From assembly GCF_010731815.2 (NCBI RefSeq), contig NZ_AP022593.1, forward strand, positions 1,302,001-1,366,000: 64,000 nt of DNA. The letters are read 5' to 3'. The DNA is from Mycolicibacterium arabiense. GTDB taxonomy: Bacteria > Actinomycetota > Actinomycetes > Mycobacteriales > Mycobacteriaceae. Below, piece after piece: positions 27,537 through 36,968 of the stretch. The position numbers and the translations under genes are program-made. The notes under the pieces are model-generated. The model saw only the letters and a program-made list of their open reading frames with translations. It searched no databases and had not been told where the DNA came from. Every line of letters begins with the position of its first letter. The stretch's first letter is position 1.

Positions 27537-28630
27537 GCACGTTGGCGAACCACCCCGCCGTCGTCAGCGGTGGCGACGACGGGTCCGAACCGTCGGAGTC
27601 GGTGCTCAAGCGCATCCTCGGGTTGCAGGCGTTCTGGATCCTCGGCGTGCTCGTCGTCATCTGCGCGTGCTTCACCGTCCTCGCCGGGGACCGGTTCCTG
27701 TCGGCGGGCAACTTCTCGCTCATCTCGCAGAACGTCGCGGTGTGGGCGGTGCTCGGCGTCGGCATGACGTTCGTGATCATCACCTCGGGGATCGACCTGT
27801 CGGTCGGATCGGTGCTGGTGTTCTCCTCGGTGGTGTCCGCCAAGGTGATGGAGTCGATGGGCGGCACCGGGATCGGCGTGGCGGCCGCGGGGATGGTGGC
27901 GGCCGTCCTGGGCGGTCTGGCCTGGGGCGTCTTCAACGGCGTTCTCGTCGCCGTCGCCAAGGTGCCCGCGCTCATCGTCACGCTCGGCACCCTGTCGATC
28001 GCGCTCGGACTCGCGCAGGTGCTCACCGGCGGCATCGACATCCGGTCGGTGCCCGACGAACTCACCGACTTCAGCGTCTACACCAAGATCCTCGGCGTCC
28101 CCGGTCTCCCCTTCATCGCACTGGTGATCATCGTCGTCGGCGCAATCGTGCTGCACAGGACCAGGTTCGGCCGCTACACCTACGCCATCGGATCCAACGA
28201 GGAAGCCGCCCGTCGCACCGGCATCAAGGTGACGCGCCACCTCGTGTCCGTCTATGCGCTGGCCGGCACGCTGGCCGGCATCGGCGCCATCCTCTCGCTC
28301 GCGCAGTTCGGTACCACCACCATCGCCGGGCAGTCGCTGACCAACCTCAACGTGATCGCCGCGGTCGTGATCGGCGGTACGTCGATCTTCGGCGGCCAGG
28401 GCACCATCTTCGGCACCGTCGTCGGACTGTTCATCCCCGCCGTCCTGCAGTCGGGATTCGTCATCATCGGCGTGCAGCCGTTCTGGCAGGGCGTCGCAGT
28501 GGGTTCGGTGTTGATCGCCGCCGTCTACGTCGACCAGTCACGCCGCGCCGCCGCCATGCGCGGAGCACGTTCCTCAGGCCTCCTCAGACGCAGAAGGTCC
28601 CCGAGTTCCAATCGAAGGGAGAAGCAGTGA
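27533..28630 (+). CDS. Sugar ABC transporter permease (RbsC/FrcC family)
   Basis: A 365-residue permease with about 8-10 membrane spans. The family block VLGVGMTFVIITSGIDLSVG is near residues 75-95, and NVIAAVVIGGTSIFGGQGTIFGT follows. The C-terminal tail is Arg/Ser-rich. The ATG at 27533 overlaps the ATPase stop (ATGA), and its stop overlaps the binding-protein GTG. Confidence 0.94.
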   Translation: MSTLANHPAVVSGGDDGSEPSESVLKRILGLQAFWILGVLVVICACFTVLAGDRFLSAGNFSLISQNVAVWAVLGVGMTFVIITSGIDLSVGSVLVFSSVVSAKVMESMGGTGIGVAAAGMVAAVLGGLAWGVFNGVLVAVAKVPALIVTLGTLSIALGLAQVLTGGIDIRSVPDELTDFSVYTKILGVPGLPFIALVIIVVGAIVLHRTRFGRYTYAIGSNEEAARRTGIKVTRHLVSVYALAGTLAGIGAILSLAQFGTTTIAGQSLTNLNVIAAVVIGGTSIFGGQGTIFGTVVGLFIPAVLQSGFVIIGVQPFWQGVAVGSVLIAAVYVDQSRRAAAMRGARSSGLLRRRRSPSSNRREKQ

Positions 28631-29670
28631 ACCGTAACCGGGCAAGGCTGATGGCGGGGGCATTGGGCGCGTTGGTGCTCGTCCTACCGTCGTGCACGTC
28701 GTCCAAACCCGAGTCGGCGCCGTCGGGTGAGTCGACCAGCGGTGCGGCGGCCGCCGCTGCCGCCACCACCGTCACCGCGCCCGCCAAGGCGAGCAAGGAC
28801 TACGACATCCAGTTCCTGCAGGGCGTGACCGGCGACCAGTTCTACATCACGATGCAGTGCGGCGCACAGGAAGAGGCCGCGAAGCTCGGCGTTCGCGTCA
28901 CCACCCAGGGCCCGCAGAAGTTCGACCCGACGCTGCAGAAGCCGATCCTCGACTCGATCATCGCCAGCAGGCCGGATGCGCTGCTGGTCGCCCCGACCGA
29001 CGTCCAGGCCATGCAGCAGCCGCTGCAGCAGGCGGCCGACGCGGGCATCAAGGTGGTGCTCGTCGACACCACCACCGAGGACCCGTCCTACGCGGCATCG
29101 GAGATCGCCAGCGACAACGAAGGCGGCGGCCGGGCGGCGTTCGACGCGATCAAGGCGCTGCGTCCCGAGGGCGGCAAGGTCATGGTCATGAACATCGACC
29201 CGGGAGTCTCGACGACCGACGCACGCGCGAAGGGATTCGAGGAAGCCGTCAAGGCGGACGGCAAGTTCCAATACGTCGGGGTGCAGTACAGCCACAACGA
29301 TCCCGCGACCGCCGCGCAGCTCATCGGCGCCCAGCTGCAGAAGGATCCCGATCTGGTCGGCGTGTTCGCCACCAACCTGTTCTCGGCCGAGGGGTCGGCG
29401 ACCGGGGTCAGGCAGGCAGGCAAGAGCGGACAGGTGCAGGTGGTCGGCTTCGACGCGGGCCCCAACCAGATCAAGGCGCTGCGCGAGGGCACCGTGCAGG
29501 CGCTCGTCGCCCAAGATCCCGGGCTGATCGGGAAGTTCGGCGTCGACGAGGCGGTCACGGCGCTCGACGGCGGACAGAACACCAAGAAGGTGCAGACCGG
29601 GTTCACGATCATCACGCAGGAGAACCTCGACGGTGACGGCGGCGCGGCGGCCTACAGGTCGAACTGCTGA
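28627..29670 (+). CDS. Sugar-binding lipoprotein (RbsB/FrcB family)
   Basis: A 347-residue periplasmic-binding protein of the ribose/galactose type. The signal ends in lipobox LPSC near residue 23, followed by a low-complexity Ser/Ala/Thr linker. The two-lobed domain begins YDIQFLQGVTGDQFYITMQCG and includes ALLVAPTDVQAMQQPL. The ligand is unknown: pentose, hexose or polyol. The GTG at 28627 overlaps the permease stop. Confidence 0.94.
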   Translation: MNRNRARLMAGALGALVLVLPSCTSSKPESAPSGESTSGAAAAAAATTVTAPAKASKDYDIQFLQGVTGDQFYITMQCGAQEEAAKLGVRVTTQGPQKFDPTLQKPILDSIIASRPDALLVAPTDVQAMQQPLQQAADAGIKVVLVDTTTEDPSYAASEIASDNEGGGRAAFDAIKALRPEGGKVMVMNIDPGVSTTDARAKGFEEAVKADGKFQYVGVQYSHNDPATAAQLIGAQLQKDPDLVGVFATNLFSAEGSATGVRQAGKSGQVQVVGFDAGPNQIKALREGTVQALVAQDPGLIGKFGVDEAVTALDGGQNTKKVQTGFTIITQENLDGDGGAAAYRSNC

Positions 29671-29675
29671 GCGGC

Positions 29676-30404
29676 ATGAGCGACTTCACCGGACGCGGCG
29701 TGCTGGTGACGGGGGCGAGCGGTGGCATCGGAGCGGCCACCGTCCGCTGGCTCGTCGCTCAGGGCGCGACGGTGTACGCGGGCGGCCGGGACCCGGAGAA
29801 ACTCGGCAGGCTCGCAGACGAGACGGGCGCTCATCCAGTGCCCTTCGACCTCGCGTCCGCCGACGAAGTCCGGGAGGCGGTCTCGCCGCTTGAGTTGTGG
29901 GGCGTGGTGAACTGCGGAGGCTTCGGTGGCGAGATCGCCACGCCGCAGGACACCGACATCGAGGTGTTCGACACGGTGATGAGCATCAACGCCCGCGGCA
30001 GCCTCCTGGTGATCAAGTACGCCACACCGGGAATGATCGCCCGTGGTCGTGGCGGGTCGATCGTCAACGTGTCCAGTCAGGCGAGCCTGGTGGCGCTGAC
30101 CGGCCACATCTCCTACGGATCGTCGAAGGCCGCACTGGACAACATCACCCGGGTGGCGGCGCTTGAGTTGGGCCGCTACGACATCCGCGTCAACAGCGTG
30201 AACCCGACCGTCGTGATGACGGAGATGTCCGAGTACTACTGGGGTCGGCCCGACGTCGGCCCGCCGTTCCTGGAGCAGATGCCGTTGGGGCGGTGGGCCA
30301 CCGAGGACGAGATCGCCGGTCCCATCAGCTTCCTGCTCGGCGACGACGCTTCGATGATCACCGGCGTCAGCCTGCCGATCGACGGCGGGTACACCTGCCG
30401 GTGA
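29676..30404 (+). CDS. Short-chain dehydrogenase/reductase (carbonyl/xylulose reductase-like)
   Basis: A 242-residue classical SDR. The nucleotide motif is TGASGGIG near residue 12, the catalytic Ser lies in NVSSQAS, and Tyr/Lys lie in YGSSKAALD. An Arg in AGGRDPEKL after the second strand suggests NADP(H) preference. The short length and overall layout resemble L-xylulose/dicarbonyl reductases. It lies five bases after the binding-protein gene, so oxidation of an imported polyol or reduction of a sugar is plausible. Confidence 0.88.
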   Translation: MSDFTGRGVLVTGASGGIGAATVRWLVAQGATVYAGGRDPEKLGRLADETGAHPVPFDLASADEVREAVSPLELWGVVNCGGFGGEIATPQDTDIEVFDTVMSINARGSLLVIKYATPGMIARGRGGSIVNVSSQASLVALTGHISYGSSKAALDNITRVAALELGRYDIRVNSVNPTVVMTEMSEYYWGRPDVGPPFLEQMPLGRWATEDEIAGPISFLLGDDASMITGVSLPIDGGYTCR

Positions 30405-30427
30405 CCAGTAGGGAGTAAGCAGGAGCC

Positions 30428-30724
30428 ATGAACCTTCACGAAGCGCCCGGACGCACCGAACGGGACCGCGCCGCCACGACTTCCGGCGTGTTCGGCGAGC
30501 ACTACGAGATGGCCGACGGATCGATCGCGATCCCGGTGACCAAGCCGGTCGGCGTGTTCGTCGTCAAGGACGGCAAGCCGGTGTGGGAACCGGCCGTCGA
30601 CGCCACCCGCGTCGCGATGCTGGGGATACTCGTCGGTCTCGTCTCGGCCACGTTGGCCGGGATCGCGATGGTGCGCCGCCCGCCGTGGCCCGAACTGCAC
30701 GGCGACGTGTCCAAGCGGAGCTAG
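30428..30724 (+). CDS. Small membrane protein of unknown function
   Basis: A 98-residue protein that I do not recognise. Residues 1-60 are polar, with FGEHYEMADGSIAIPV and GVFVVKDGKPVW. One membrane span follows (VAMLGILVGLVSATLAGIAMV), ending in a short cytoplasmic tail. It closes the sugar cluster 23 bases after the SDR and shares four bases (CTAG) with the convergent dehalogenase gene. Confidence 0.65.
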   Translation: MNLHEAPGRTERDRAATTSGVFGEHYEMADGSIAIPVTKPVGVFVVKDGKPVWEPAVDATRVAMLGILVGLVSATLAGIAMVRRPPWPELHGDVSKRS

Positions 30725-31632
30725 CGGGGCGTCGACCGCACGAATTCGACGACGGCGGTGGCCAATTCACGCCCCTTGTCCTCCTGCAGGAAGTGACCAC
30801 CGCCTTCGATCGTCAACTCCGGTTGGCCCTTGGCCCCCGGGATGAGCTTGCGCAGGACGGCGTCCGCGCCGGCGGTTATCGGATCCGAATCCGAGAAGGC
30901 GCACAGGAACGGTCGGTCGAACCGGCTCAACACCTCCCACGCCGCCCGGTTCGCCGGAGCAGCCGGGTCATCGGGGTTCGTAGGCACCAGCAACGGAAAC
31001 TGCCGGACGCCTGCCTTGTACGTGTCATCCGGAAACGGCGCGTCGTATGCGGCTATGACGTCGGGTGGCAGCGATGACACGCATCCGCCGTCGACGATGC
31101 GGCCGACGGGGAACTCCGGAGTCTCCTGGCTGAACCGCTGCCATGCCAGGAATGCCTCGCCAGGATGGTGGTCGCCGGTCGGAAGCATCGTGTTCGCGGC
31201 GACGACCCGCGCGAAGCGCTCGGGATGCTCACCGACCAGCCGGAGTCCGATGAGTCCACCCCAGTCCTGGCACACCAAGGTCACGTCGGTGAGTCCGATC
31301 GTCTCGATGGCCGACCACGTCCAGTCGACGTGCGCGGCGTACGTGTAATCCTCGCGGCGGGTCGGCTTGTCGCTGCGGCCGAAGCCCACCAGGTCAATCG
31401 CTACTGCGCGCAGGCCCGCCTCGACCAGCACGGGAATCATCCAGCGGTAGAGGTAACTCCACGACGGCTCACCGTGCAACAGCAGCACCACCTGACCGTC
31501 GCGGGGCCCTTCGTCGAGGTAGTGCATGCGCAGCACGCCCCCGTCTCCCGACCCGACCTCAAGGTAGTGCGGCGGGAAGGGAAAGTCGGACAGGCCTGCG
31601 AATCGCTCGTCGGGTGTGCGCACTACGTCCAC
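30721..31632 (-). CDS. Haloalkane dehalogenase-like alpha/beta hydrolase (HLD-I type)
   Basis: A 303-residue enzyme close to the DhmA/DhlA subfamily. HGEPSWSYLYR (oxyanion and halide-contact region) is at 53-63, the nucleophile Asp123 is followed by halide-binding Trp124 in CQDWGG, and the catalytic His is in GGGHFLQED near residue 280. Asp rather than Ser as nucleophile separates it from esterases. HLD-I enzymes convert haloalkanes to alcohols; the natural substrate is unknown. It stands alone, convergent with the sugar cluster. Confidence 0.88.
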   Translation of the reverse strand: MDVVRTPDERFAGLSDFPFPPHYLEVGSGDGGVLRMHYLDEGPRDGQVVLLLHGEPSWSYLYRWMIPVLVEAGLRAVAIDLVGFGRSDKPTRREDYTYAAHVDWTWSAIETIGLTDVTLVCQDWGGLIGLRLVGEHPERFARVVAANTMLPTGDHHPGEAFLAWQRFSQETPEFPVGRIVDGGCVSSLPPDVIAAYDAPFPDDTYKAGVRQFPLLVPTNPDDPAAPANRAAWEVLSRFDRPFLCAFSDSDPITAGADAVLRKLIPGAKGQPELTIEGGGHFLQEDKGRELATAVVEFVRSTPR

Positions 31633-31719
31633 GTTCGGCTCCCTCGCGTCGGTGAGATGGCTCGAGTCTGCCGTAGCACCGCGTTCTCCGACGGGATCAC
31701 CGCGGATGTAATAGCGGCG

Positions 31720-32940
31720 TCAGAGCGCGGCGCGCAACGCCGTCACCAGGTCACCCCGTTCGCCCACGACGACATCCGACAGCCCCAGCCACGACGCCAT
31801 CGACCGCAACTCGACGGCCAGTGCGGTCGCGACCCGAACCGGGTCGCGACCCGGTTCGGTGAACGCGCCGACGACGTGCAGCGCCGTCGATCCGTCGGGG
31901 CGGTTGCGCTCGGCCTTGAGGTCGACGCGACCAACCAGGTGCCCGTCGAGCAGGAACGGCCATACGTAGTACCCGAACTGACGCTTCGCCGCCGGGGTGT
32001 AGATCTCGATGCGGTAGTGGAAGCCGAACATCCGCTCGACGCGCGGCCGGAAGAAGATCAGCGGGTCGAACGGGCACAGCAGCGCGGTGCCGCGGTCCCG
32101 CCGCGCGACGGTCTGGCCGGCGCGCAGGTACGCCGGAACGTCCCAGCCCTGCACCTCGACCGGCTCGAGTTCGCCCTCGGCGACCAGTGCCGCGACCGCG
32201 GGCTTGCTCTGCTTCGGGTTCAGCCGGAAGTAGTCGCGCAGGTCGGTCTCGGTGGCCACGCCCAGTGACGTGGCCGCGCGCAGCACGAGTTCGCGTACCG
32301 CCTCCTCGTCGTCGACCTCGCGGGCGAGCACCTCGGGTGGGAGCACCCGTTCGGTCAGGTCGTAGTGACGGGCGAAGCCGACGCGCGTGGCGGTGGTCAG
32401 CACACCAGCCGACCAGAGGGCCTCGGCCAACCACTTCGTCTCGCTGCGATCCCACCACGGACCCTTGCGGCCGCGCGGTTCTGACTCCAGGTGCGCTTCG
32501 ATCTGTCCGGCCGTCGACGGCCCCAGTTCGGTCACCGCGGCGACGACGTCCTCGGCGAGCTTGGCGTTGTTGCGCACGATCTCCCGCCCCCACCGGCCGT
32601 GCTCGTACTCACGCATCCGGAACCGCATCAGCGGCCAGTCGTCCACCGCCATCAGCGCGGCCTCGTGCGCCCAGTACTCGACCAGCAGCCGAGGTGACCG
32701 GGCGCTGTGGCTCCACGCCGACCGGTCCAGCACGTCCCGGTCGTAGGGCCCCAGCCTGCTGAACACCGGCGCGTAGTGCGCGCGCACCGCGACCGACACC
32801 GAATCGAGTTGCAACACCTGGATGCGCGAGACGAGCCGGCGCAGGTGGGCGCGGGTGACCGGGCCGCTGGGCTTGGGCTCGGCGAAGCCCTGAGCCGCGA
32901 TCGCGGTGCGGCGGGCAGCATCGGCCGTCAGTCGCGTCAT
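31720..32940 (-). CDS. Winged helix DNA-binding domain protein (HTH_42/YcaQ family)
   Basis: A 406-residue protein of the crosslink-repair DNA glycosylase family (YcaQ, AlkX/HTH_42). Conserved features are [22 protein letters not shown], the YWAHEAALM segment and [29 protein letters not shown]. coli YcaQ unhooks DNA interstrand crosslinks using a QxQ motif; here the QLDSV region is LQLD, so a glycosylase role is not certain. The ATG at 32940 overlaps the dfrA stop, so it is the third gene of the thyA-dfrA operon. Confidence 0.83.
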   Translation of the reverse strand: MTRLTADAARRTAIAAQGFAEPKPSGPVTRAHLRRLVSRIQVLQLDSVSVAVRAHYAPVFSRLGPYDRDVLDRSAWSHSARSPRLLVEYWAHEAALMAVDDWPLMRFRMREYEHGRWGREIVRNNAKLAEDVVAAVTELGPSTAGQIEAHLESEPRGRKGPWWDRSETKWLAEALWSAGVLTTATRVGFARHYDLTERVLPPEVLAREVDDEEAVRELVLRAATSLGVATETDLRDYFRLNPKQSKPAVAALVAEGELEPVEVQGWDVPAYLRAGQTVARRDRGTALLCPFDPLIFFRPRVERMFGFHYRIEIYTPAAKRQFGYYVWPFLLDGHLVGRVDLKAERNRPDGSTALHVVGAFTEPGRDPVRVATALAVELRSMASWLGLSDVVVGERGDLVTALRAAL

Positions 32941-33434
32941 GCCCGCACGTAGGTGGAGAACCGGTACCGCAGGCCGGCTGCGCTGGTCAGCCACTCGCCG
33001 TCGGTCCGGGTCCACTGCTCGTCGAGTACCGGCGCGACCGCGTCGCCGTCCTCGCGAGGCAGATCGACGTCCACTTCGGTCACCTCGCACCGCGTGGCCA
33101 GCGGCAGGGCCAGCGCATAGATCTGTGCGCCGCCGATCACCCAGGTCTCCTCGTCCGCCGCGTACCGCGGGTCGAGTGCATCCGCCAGGTCACCCACTAC
33201 CGTCGCACCGTCAGCCACGAAGTCAGACTGCCTCGTGACTACGACATTCCGACGGCCCGGCAGCGGCCGCACCTTCGCCGGCAGCGATTCCCACGTCAGC
33301 CGGCCCATGACCACGGCGTGCCCCATGGTCACGTCCTTGAAGCGGGCCTGGTCCTCGGGGAGCCGCCACGGGATGCCGTTGTCGCGACCGATCACTCCCG
33401 ACGTCGACTGGGCCCAGATGAGGCCGACGCCCAT
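32937..33434 (-). CDS. dfrA: Dihydrofolate reductase
   Basis: A 165-residue NADPH-dependent reductase of dihydrofolate. It starts [20 protein letters not shown], with the acidic residue in RLPEDQARF, and has [11 protein letters not shown] and [14 protein letters not shown]. Slightly longer than the M. tuberculosis enzyme (159). It shares one base with the thyA stop (TAATG). With ThyA it recycles the dihydrofolate made in dTMP synthesis. Confidence 0.97.
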   Translation of the reverse strand: MGVGLIWAQSTSGVIGRDNGIPWRLPEDQARFKDVTMGHAVVMGRLTWESLPAKVRPLPGRRNVVVTRQSDFVADGATVVGDLADALDPRYAADEETWVIGGAQIYALALPLATRCEVTEVDVDLPREDGDAVAPVLDEQWTRTDGEWLTSAAGLRYRFSTYVRA

Positions 33435-34246
33435 TACACCGCCACCGGCGCCTTGATCCCTGGATGCGGATCGTAGTTCACGACGGCGATGTCCTCGTAG
33501 ACGTAGTCGAAGATCGAATCCCTGGGCGCGAGAACGAGTTCCGGGTAGGGCCGGGGGTCGCGACTGAGCTGGAGCGTGACCTGCTCGACGTGGTTGTCGT
33601 AGACGTGGCAGTCACCGCCGGTCCAGACGAACTCGCCTACCTGCAGTCCCGCCTGCGCGGCCATCATGTGGGTCAGCAGCGCGTAGCTGGCGATGTTGAA
33701 CGGCACGCCGAGGAACAGGTCCGCGCTGCGCTGGTACAGCTGGCAGGACAGCTTGCCGTCGGCGACGTAGAACTGGAAGAACGCGTGGCACGGCGGCAAG
33801 GCCATCTGTGGGATCTCGCCGACGTTCCATGCCGAGACGATGTTGCGACGGCTGTCGGGGTCACGCTTCAACAGCTCCAGCGACGCGCTGATCTGATCGA
33901 TGTGCTCCCCGGACGGCGTCGGCCAGGACCGCCACTGCACGCCGTAGACCGGCCCGAGATCGCCTGTCTCGTCGGCCCATTCGTCCCAGATCGTCACACC
34001 GTGCTCGTGCAGCCACGAGATGTTCGAGTCGCCGCGCAGAAACCACAGCAGTTCGTAGACGACCGACTTGAGGTGCACCTTCTTGGTGGTGATCAGCGGG
34101 AAGCCGGCCGCCAGGTCATAGCGCAGTTGGTGACCGAAGAGGCTCCGCGTCCCCGTCCCGGTGCGGTCGGCCTTGGCGACCCCGGTCTCGAGGACCAATC
34201 GCAGGAGATCCTCGTACGGGGTGGGAATCGGCGCTGCGGTCGGCAC
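33434..34246 (-). CDS. thyA: Thymidylate synthase (folate-dependent, ThyA)
   Basis: A 270-residue enzyme that methylates dUMP with methylene-tetrahydrofolate. The catalytic Cys is in [12 protein letters not shown]. Phosphate arginines ([20 protein letters not shown]) and [16 protein letters not shown] are conserved. It is divergent from a dienelactone hydrolase gene across about 40 bases. The flavin-dependent ThyX gene, found beside dapA in M. tuberculosis, is not in the window. Confidence 0.98.
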   Translation of the reverse strand: MPTAAPIPTPYEDLLRLVLETGVAKADRTGTGTRSLFGHQLRYDLAAGFPLITTKKVHLKSVVYELLWFLRGDSNISWLHEHGVTIWDEWADETGDLGPVYGVQWRSWPTPSGEHIDQISASLELLKRDPDSRRNIVSAWNVGEIPQMALPPCHAFFQFYVADGKLSCQLYQRSADLFLGVPFNIASYALLTHMMAAQAGLQVGEFVWTGGDCHVYDNHVEQVTLQLSRDPRPYPELVLAPRDSIFDYVYEDIAVVNYDPHPGIKAPVAV

Positions 34247-34287
34247 TCGGTCAGCTTACGTCCACCTCCCAGGAGTAGAACGGACAC

Positions 34288-35034
34288 ATGCCGACGATCA
34301 ACGACGTCATCACCACCCCCGACGGAACCTGCCAGGTCACGCTGAGCACGCCCGACGGCGACGCTTCCAGCGGCCCGTGGCCCGGCGTGGTCATGTACCC
34401 CGACGCCGGTGGCGTCCGGCAGACCTTCGTCGACATGGCCGAACGCCTCGCCGCGCTCGGGTACGCCGTCCTGGTGCCCGACGTGTACTACCGCGACGCG
34501 GGCTGGGAGCCGTTCGACATGGCGACGGTGTTCAGCGACCAGGGCGAGCGCAAGCGCCTCTTCGGGATGATCGCCAACGTCACCCCCGAGATCATGGCGC
34601 GCGACGCGGCGGCGTTCTTCGACTACCTCGAGTCCCGGCCGGAAGTGCGCGGCTCGACGTTCGGCACCACCGGGTACTGCATGGGCGGCCGCACGTCGCT
34701 GATCGTCGCCGGCCGGCTGCCCGAGCGAGTGGCGGCGGCGATGTCGTTCCACGGCGGCGGCCTCGCCTCCAACGACGACGACAGCCCGCACCTGCTTGCC
34801 GACGCCATCCGCGCGACCGTCTACGTGGGCGGCGCGACGGACGACGGATCCTTCACCCCCGAGCAGGCCAAGACGCTGGACGAGGCCTTGACCGCGGCGG
34901 GCGTCGAGCACGAGATCGAGACCTACGACGCCGCACACGGTTTCGCGGTGCCGGACAACGGCCCCTACGACGAGGCCGCGTCCGAGCGGCACTGGCAGGC
35001 GATGGAGCGGGTCTTCGGCGCGAACCTGCGCTAG
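34288..35034 (+). CDS. Dienelactone hydrolase family protein
   Basis: A 248-residue alpha/beta hydrolase with a Cys nucleophile in GYCMGG near residue 128, Asp in VGGATDDGSF and His in AAHGFAVPD, the DLH triad. It corresponds in position and sequence type to the gene next to thyA in M. tuberculosis (Rv2765). The physiological substrate is unknown. Its stop TAG is three bases from the stop of the convergent RidA gene. Confidence 0.92.
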   Translation: MPTINDVITTPDGTCQVTLSTPDGDASSGPWPGVVMYPDAGGVRQTFVDMAERLAALGYAVLVPDVYYRDAGWEPFDMATVFSDQGERKRLFGMIANVTPEIMARDAAAFFDYLESRPEVRGSTFGTTGYCMGGRTSLIVAGRLPERVAAAMSFHGGGLASNDDDSPHLLADAIRATVYVGGATDDGSFTPEQAKTLDEALTAAGVEHEIETYDAAHGFAVPDNGPYDEAASERHWQAMERVFGANLR

Positions 35035-35037
35035 CGG

Positions 35038-35445
35038 TCAGTCCAGGACGGCCGTCGCCTCGATCTCCACCAGCAGATCCGGTTCGGCGAGCGCGGCGAC
35101 CCCGATCCCCGTCAACGGCGGCGCGTGGTCGATGCCGAGAGCCGTCATGGCGCGCTCCCTGCCCTCGACGAACGAACCCATCTTCTCGGGCGTCCAGTCG
35201 ACGAGGTACACCGTCAGCTTCGCCACGTCCGCGAACGTGGCGCCCACGCCTGCGAGCGCGCTCGCCACGTTGAGGTAGCACTGCTCGACCTGAGCGGCCA
35301 GGTCGCCGCCGCCGACCACTGCCCCGTCGGCGCCAGAGGCCACCTGTCCTGCGACGAATATCAGCTTCGACCCGCTCGCGACCGCCACGTGGTGGTACAG
35401 CCCGTTGTCCGGCACTCCGTCGGGATTCACCAGGTTGATCGGCAT
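35038..35445 (-). CDS. RidA (YjgF) family protein
   Basis: A 135-residue Rid protein, with AGQVASGADGAVVGGGDLAAQVEQ, NVASALAGVGATFADVAKLTVY and the C-terminal LVEIEATAVL. The canonical substrate-binding Arg region (R105 in true RidA) is replaced here by PPLTGIGV, so it belongs to a non-canonical Rid group. It is a single gene between convergent and divergent neighbours. Confidence 0.9.
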   Translation of the reverse strand: MPINLVNPDGVPDNGLYHHVAVASGSKLIFVAGQVASGADGAVVGGGDLAAQVEQCYLNVASALAGVGATFADVAKLTVYLVDWTPEKMGSFVEGRERAMTALGIDHAPPLTGIGVAALAEPDLLVEIEATAVLD

Positions 35446-35520
35446 GTGTCATCAATAGCGCGGCGGGCCGCGGGTGGCAACGTTTTGCCCAGGCGAGGCC
35501 CGGTAGGCGACGATTGGCGC

Positions 35521-36435
35521 GTGTACGACCAAGCCTTCTCAGAATCCGACCCCAGCGCCCCAGGGTTTCGCATCGACCCGGTGCTGGCCCGCAGTTGGCT
35601 CTTGGTCAACGGTGCGCAGTTCGACCGCTTCGCTCCGGCCGCGCATTCACGCGCGGACATCGTCGTGCTCGACATCGAGGACGCGGTGGCGCCGAAGGAC
35701 AAGGCGGCCGCCCGGGACAACGTGACCCGGTGGTTGGCCGACGGCAATTCGGACTGGGTGCGGATCAACGGGTTCGGCACGCCGTGGTGGGCCGACGACC
35801 TCGCGATGCTCGACGGCACGTCGATCGGTGGCGTCATGCTGGCGATGGTCGAGTCGGTCGACCACGTCAGCGAGACCGCGAAGCGGCTACCCGACGTACC
35901 CATCGTGGCGCTGGTCGAGACGGCCCGCGGACTCGAGCGCATCACCGAGATCGCCTCGGCCAAGGGCACTTTCCGTTTGGCGTTCGGCATCGGCGACTTC
36001 CGCCGCGACACCGGCTTCGGTGACAATCCCGCGACGCTGGCCTACGCGCGGTCGCGATTCACGATCGCCGCCAAGGCCGCTCACCTGCCGAGCGCCATCG
36101 ACGGGCCCACCGTCGGCTCCAGTGCGCTGAAGTTGAGCGAGGCGACGGCGGTGTCGGCGGAGTTCGGCATGACCGGGAAGATCTGCCTGACGCCGGACCA
36201 GTGCCCCACCGTGAACGAGGGCCTGTCACCGTCGCAGGAAGAGATCAGCTGGGCCAAGGAGTTCTTCGCGGAGTTCCAACGCGACGGAGGCGAGATCCGG
36301 AACGGGTCCGACCTGCCCCGCATCGCCCGCGCCAACAAGATCCTGGATCTGGCCAAGGCCTACGGGATCCACGAGTCGGAGTTCAGCGACGACCCCGATC
36401 ACGCGCCCGCACCGTCGGACACCTACCACTACTGA
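35521..36435 (+). CDS. HpcH/HpaI aldolase / citrate lyase beta (CitE)-like protein
   Basis: A 304-residue TIM-barrel lyase. ARSWLLVNGAQFDRF replaces the usual RSxLFVPG start, DIVVLDIEDAVAPKDKAAAR holds the acidic metal ligand, and VALVETARGLERI carries the second glutamate. CitE-like proteins cleave or form acyl-CoA esters such as citramalyl- or malyl-CoA. The start is taken as GTG 35521. No clear ribosome-binding site was seen, so a short or leaderless mRNA is possible. It overlaps the convergent membrane-protein gene by 7 bases. Confidence 0.87.
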   Translation: MYDQAFSESDPSAPGFRIDPVLARSWLLVNGAQFDRFAPAAHSRADIVVLDIEDAVAPKDKAAARDNVTRWLADGNSDWVRINGFGTPWWADDLAMLDGTSIGGVMLAMVESVDHVSETAKRLPDVPIVALVETARGLERITEIASAKGTFRLAFGIGDFRRDTGFGDNPATLAYARSRFTIAAKAAHLPSAIDGPTVGSSALKLSEATAVSAEFGMTGKICLTPDQCPTVNEGLSPSQEEISWAKEFFAEFQRDGGEIRNGSDLPRIARANKILDLAKAYGIHESEFSDDPDHAPAPSDTYHY

Positions 36436-36884
36436 GGGTCGTCGCTGCGGACCACCGAGCGGAGCGCCCGGACGATCCCGCGGGTGGCGTAGAGACCCGC
36501 GGCGAACGACACGATGATCATCACGATGAACATCAGCAACCAGTTCGCGCGGCTGTGCGGCACGTTCCACCACACGATGGTGAACAGGATTCCGCAGAGG
36601 AACAGCACGATGTCGCGCCAGTTGCCCTGATACGACAGAGCGACCTCGCGCATCGTGCGGTTCCGGTCGACGCCGTCGATGATGTCGTCGACCCGTAGGT
36701 CGATGACCCGCTGCAACTCGGCGCGGCGCTCCACCTGATCGGCAGGCAGGCGCTCCAGCAGGTCCATGTCCTGCTTGATCAGTCCCCGCAGGTCGGGTCC
36801 ACGCAGATTGCCTGCCACGACGCCGAGCAGCGCGCCGCCTGCGATGGGAGCGCCTGCCAGTGCGAGTTCGGCGAATCCGGGCAT
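36429..36884 (-). CDS. Conserved membrane protein, unknown function
   Basis: A 151-residue protein. An N-terminal hydrophobic segment (LALAGAPIAGGALLGVVAG), a charged central helix region (residues 30-85) and two C-terminal spans (IVLFLCGILFTIVWW, LLMFIVMIIVSFAAGLY) are visible. No function is assigned; it may be an actinobacterial membrane protein family. Confidence 0.75.
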   Translation of the reverse strand: MPGFAELALAGAPIAGGALLGVVAGNLRGPDLRGLIKQDMDLLERLPADQVERRAELQRVIDLRVDDIIDGVDRNRTMREVALSYQGNWRDIVLFLCGILFTIVWWNVPHSRANWLLMFIVMIIVSFAAGLYATRGIVRALRSVVRSDDPQ

Positions 36885-36968
36885 GGGTCTCCTCGGTCAG
36901 TTCCTGATCTTGGAACCGTAGCGAAGTGACGTCCCGATCGGGGCCAGTCGGCGATGGCGAACGGCGGC

